From NCBI GenBank assembly GCA_019638385.1, contig JAHBTW010000002.1, forward strand, positions 124,001 to 188,000: DNA of 64,000 bases. Reading direction: 5' to 3'. The notes beneath the pieces were generated by a model, which saw only the letters and a program-made list of their open reading frames with translations, was not told the origin of the DNA and searched no databases. The DNA comes from Saprospiraceae bacterium. Its GTDB lineage: Bacteria > Bacteroidota > Bacteroidia > Chitinophagales > Saprospiraceae. The position numbers and the translations under genes are program-made. Positions 61,913-64,000 of the stretch are shown here, piece after piece. The number at the start of each line of letters is the position of its first letter. Positions within the stretch are counted from its first letter, which is position 1.

Positions 61913-63040
61913 CCCCGCCACCTTCCTCAGCGCCTGCTCAAACCGGCCCATATCCTCCATCGTACCTGTGCTCACGCGGCACCAATCGTTCAGCGGTGGA
62001 AAAGGGCGGCCTACCGTGACGCCCTGTGCCGCCATAGCGCTGTTGAACTCCTGCACCGGCCGACCGGTATTGAAAAATACAAAATTGGCATGGGAGGGCA
62101 CATAGCGCAGCCGGAGGCTGTCTAAGGTTTTACAAATAGCGGATTTGGCTTCCTCGTTTTTCTTCAGACTAAAGCGGTAAAACTCCTCGTCTTCCAGGGC
62201 CGCCAATGCTGCATGTATAGCGGGTACGCTGAGATTGGCCATCACGTTTTTGCGCAAGCGCGCCGCAATATCGGGCCGCGCTACTAAATACCCGATGCGG
62301 ATACCTGCCAGTCCGTATATCTTTGAAAACGTGCGCGATACGATGACGTTCATGCCGGCTTTTACCAATTCCGTCATGGAGGGGTAGCCCGGTTCAGTGA
62401 TGTAATCGAAATACGCTTCATCTGAAAAGATGACGGTGCGTTTGGAAATGGAGTTGCAAAAATCGCGCACCTGCCCGGCCGGCAACAGCGTGCCCGTAGG
62501 ATTGTCGGGATTACACAAAAACACCAGCTTCGTATGATGCGAAATGCGGCGCTCCATCGCCTCGAGGTCGTGACCGAGTTGGGCATTTACCGACACGCGG
62601 TGTATGTATGCGCCAAATTGCTGGGCATATTCCATGAGCGTGTGGAAGGTAGGATCGGAGGCTACAATGTCGCCGCCCTGAATGCCGTAGGTAAGCCCTG
62701 CAGTTCGCAGGCCCTCTGTAGAGCCGGCGGTGAGTACAATGTGGTCGGGCGTGAGGCCCTCCTTGCGGGCGAGTTGCTCCAACAGCGGGCGGGTATAAGC
62801 AAAAGGATACCGGCAGCCCTGATCGAAGCCCGTCATGATGGCTTCCCGCACTTTTTTGGACGGGCCGAACGGATTTTCGTTGGAACTCAGCCGGGCGGGA
62901 CCATCGTCGGGAAAAACGAGCGGCTGTGGATTTTCGCGCAGCAGGTCGGGGGAGGCAAGCGCTTGCCAGCCGCCTAAAAGGGAAAAAGCGCCGCCGATGC
63001 CGGCAGTACGCAGCCATTGTCTTCTGTCGAGGTGTGCCAT
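61910..63040 (-). CDS. Tat-exported histidinol-phosphate-aminotransferase-like PLP enzyme
   Basis: A 376-residue fold-type I aminotransferase, starting at MAHLDRRQWLRTAG (63040), whose DRRQWLRTAGIGGAFSLLGG is a twin-arginine signal with a hydrophobic stretch. The mature enzyme has the HisC-like motifs SSNENPFGPSKKV, VFLCNPDNPTGTL (substrate and PLP contacts), FSDEAYFDY and the Schiff-base Lys in SRTFSKIYGLAGIRIGY (Lys240). HisC itself is cytoplasmic and has no signal peptide, so this is a periplasmic paralogue with an unknown amine or amino-acid substrate. It stands alone, divergent from the TonB receptor gene. Confidence 0.85.
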   Translation of the reverse strand: MAHLDRRQWLRTAGIGGAFSLLGGWQALASPDLLRENPQPLVFPDDGPARLSSNENPFGPSKKVREAIMTGFDQGCRYPFAYTRPLLEQLARKEGLTPDHIVLTAGSTEGLRTAGLTYGIQGGDIVASDPTFHTLMEYAQQFGAYIHRVSVNAQLGHDLEAMERRISHHTKLVFLCNPDNPTGTLLPAGQVRDFCNSISKRTVIFSDEAYFDYITEPGYPSMTELVKAGMNVIVSRTFSKIYGLAGIRIGYLVARPDIAARLRKNVMANLSVPAIHAALAALEDEEFYRFSLKKNEEAKSAICKTLDSLRLRYVPSHANFVFFNTGRPVQEFNSAMAAQGVTVGRPFPPLNDWCRVSTGTMEDMGRFEQALRKVAG

Positions 63041-63174
63041 ATCTTTTGTGTTTTGTGGATGCAATATCTGAAATATTTGAGATTTTCAACTCATCCCCCT
63101 TTTTCCACAGTTCATTCCGGTTTTGTTGCTTCCCGCACCGCGCCGCCCCCAATTTGCAGCAAAAAGCAACCGAT

Positions 63175-64000
63175 ATGATCCGGCGCATTTTGCATAGCAT
63201 CACCCTGTTGGGCCTCTTTTTGGAATTGAGCGGACAAACGACCGCAATCGTCGGTACCGTTGCCGACGAGCGTGGCGAGGTCATCATCGGCGCTAATGTG
63301 TTTGTCAAAGGCGCTTACGACGGAACCTCTACCGACGCCGATGGCAGTTTTCATTTTACTACCGATGAAACCGGCCCGCAAACGCTCGTAGTGTCATACA
63401 TCGGCTACGAAACCCGCGAACAAACCCTCGATCTCCGGGGCGATACCCTGAGACTGCACATCAAACTCCGTTTGGCCGCCAATGAACTCACGGTCGTCAC
63501 CATCACCGCCGGTGCATTCGAAGCCGGCGACTCCAAAAAAACGACTGTACTGAATTCGTTAGACATCGTGACGACCGCCGGCGCATTGGCCGATGTGACC
63601 GCCGCCATGAACACTCTGCCCGGCGCACAGCGCGTAGGCGAAACCGGGATGCTCTTTGTGCGCGGCGGCGCAGCCCGCGAAACCCGCGCTTTCATAGATG
63701 GTATGTTTGTGCAAAACCCCTTTGGCGGCAGTGTGCCCAATGTACCGGCGCGCGGGCGGTTCTCACCGTTTTTATTCAAAGGTATGATGTTCAGTACAGG
63801 AGGCTACTCGGCAGAATACGGGCAGGCATTGTCATCCGCGCTGATCCTCCATACGCAAGACCTCGCCCCGGAAACCGTCACAGGTATTTCGCTGATGACG
63901 GTGGGCGGCGGCCTTTCGCATACGCAACGCTGGAAGCGCTCCTCATTGGCTGTATCGGCCGATTATTCCAACCTCGCGCCGTACATGCGCCTCGTGCCCC
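63175..64000 (+). CDS. TonB-dependent receptor, N-terminal part (cut by window edge)
   Basis: 275 residues from ATG 63175 to the right edge. A signal peptide (MIRRILHSITLLGLFLELSG) precedes a CarboxypepD_reg-like domain (IVGTVADERGEVIIGANVFV, DGTSTDADGSFHFTTDETGP, VSYIGYETREQTL) and the TonB plug domain (TLPGAQRVGETGMLFVRGGA, RAFIDGMFVQNPFGGSVPNV, STGGYSAEYGQALSSALILH). The barrel begins at the edge. It imports an unidentified ligand. No SusD gene is visible in the window. Confidence 0.9.
   Translation, partial: MIRRILHSITLLGLFLELSGQTTAIVGTVADERGEVIIGANVFVKGAYDGTSTDADGSFHFTTDETGPQTLVVSYIGYETREQTLDLRGDTLRLHIKLRLAANELTVVTITAGAFEAGDSKKTTVLNSLDIVTTAGALADVTAAMNTLPGAQRVGETGMLFVRGGAARETRAFIDGMFVQNPFGGSVPNVPARGRFSPFLFKGMMFSTGGYSAEYGQALSSALILHTQDLAPETVTGISLMTVGGGLSHTQRWKRSSLAVSADYSNLAPYMRLVP

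Overview
The window reads as chromosomal DNA of a free-living, aerobic member of the Bacteroidota, most likely a Saprospiraceae-type organism. Reasons: several secreted proteins end in type IX secretion (T9SS) sorting domains or in the gliding-motility-associated C-terminal domain; there are carboxypeptidase-regulatory/TonB-dependent outer-membrane proteins; candidate promoters fit the Bacteroidota form TTTG / TAnnTTTG; Shine-Dalgarno sites are mostly absent; and intergenic gaps are full of short palindromic and heptamer-like repeats. No tRNA, rRNA or CRISPR array was seen.

Layout. 0-1.8 kb: the 5' part of a short-chain dehydrogenase, a Crp/Fnr regulator and an MDMPI/DinB-like protein. 1.9-6.8 kb: a two-gene molybdoenzyme locus, with a fused FeS/NrfD membrane subunit and a cytoplasmic molybdopterin subunit, organised like sulfite:quinone oxidoreductase SoeABC. 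6.8-14.1 kb: a patchy accessory stretch with an orphan XisI-like protein, a decayed IS630 element with recognisable ends, an AT-rich unknown gene, a BRO-type antirepressor, a CarboxypepD-domain protein, a broken VapBC-like module and a TPR protein. Five copies of one palindromic repeat family lie in the gaps between these genes. 14.2-20.4 kb: 2-oxoglutarate dehydrogenase E1 (sucA), a secreted serine hydrolase with five N-terminal tandem repeats, a NADAR protein and a small membrane protein behind a 10-bp-phased TTGAC repeat. 20.5-25.4 kb: pbpC with a lipoprotein metallopeptidase, another lipoprotein and an AraC regulator. 25.7-31.6 kb: a YfhO-like membrane protein, CCA-adding enzyme, dusB and a peroxiredoxin-like protein.

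31.5-36.8 kb: an exported, membrane-anchored TPR-CHAT protease beside an exported, membrane-anchored partner, with a promoter and terminator-bounded candidate noncoding RNA upstream. 37-46 kb: a helical-repeat protein, a MazG-like hydrolase, and two secreted genes each interrupted by two single-base frameshifts. 46-51.6 kb: a lipoprotein, then an operon for 2-oxoacid:ferredoxin oxidoreductase (korB, korA) and a GltD-like flavoprotein. 51.9-61.7 kb: three large secreted proteins (M36 protease, SGNH esterase, IgGFc-binding-domain protein) carrying T9SS signals. 61.9-64 kb: a Tat-exported aminotransferase and the start of a TonB-dependent receptor.

The metabolic picture is respiratory: two routes of 2-oxoglutarate oxidation (SucA and KorAB) and a quinone-linked molybdoenzyme. 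The secreted set points to polymer and protein degradation and surface adhesion. All functional names rest on motif recognition by eye; no database search was run.
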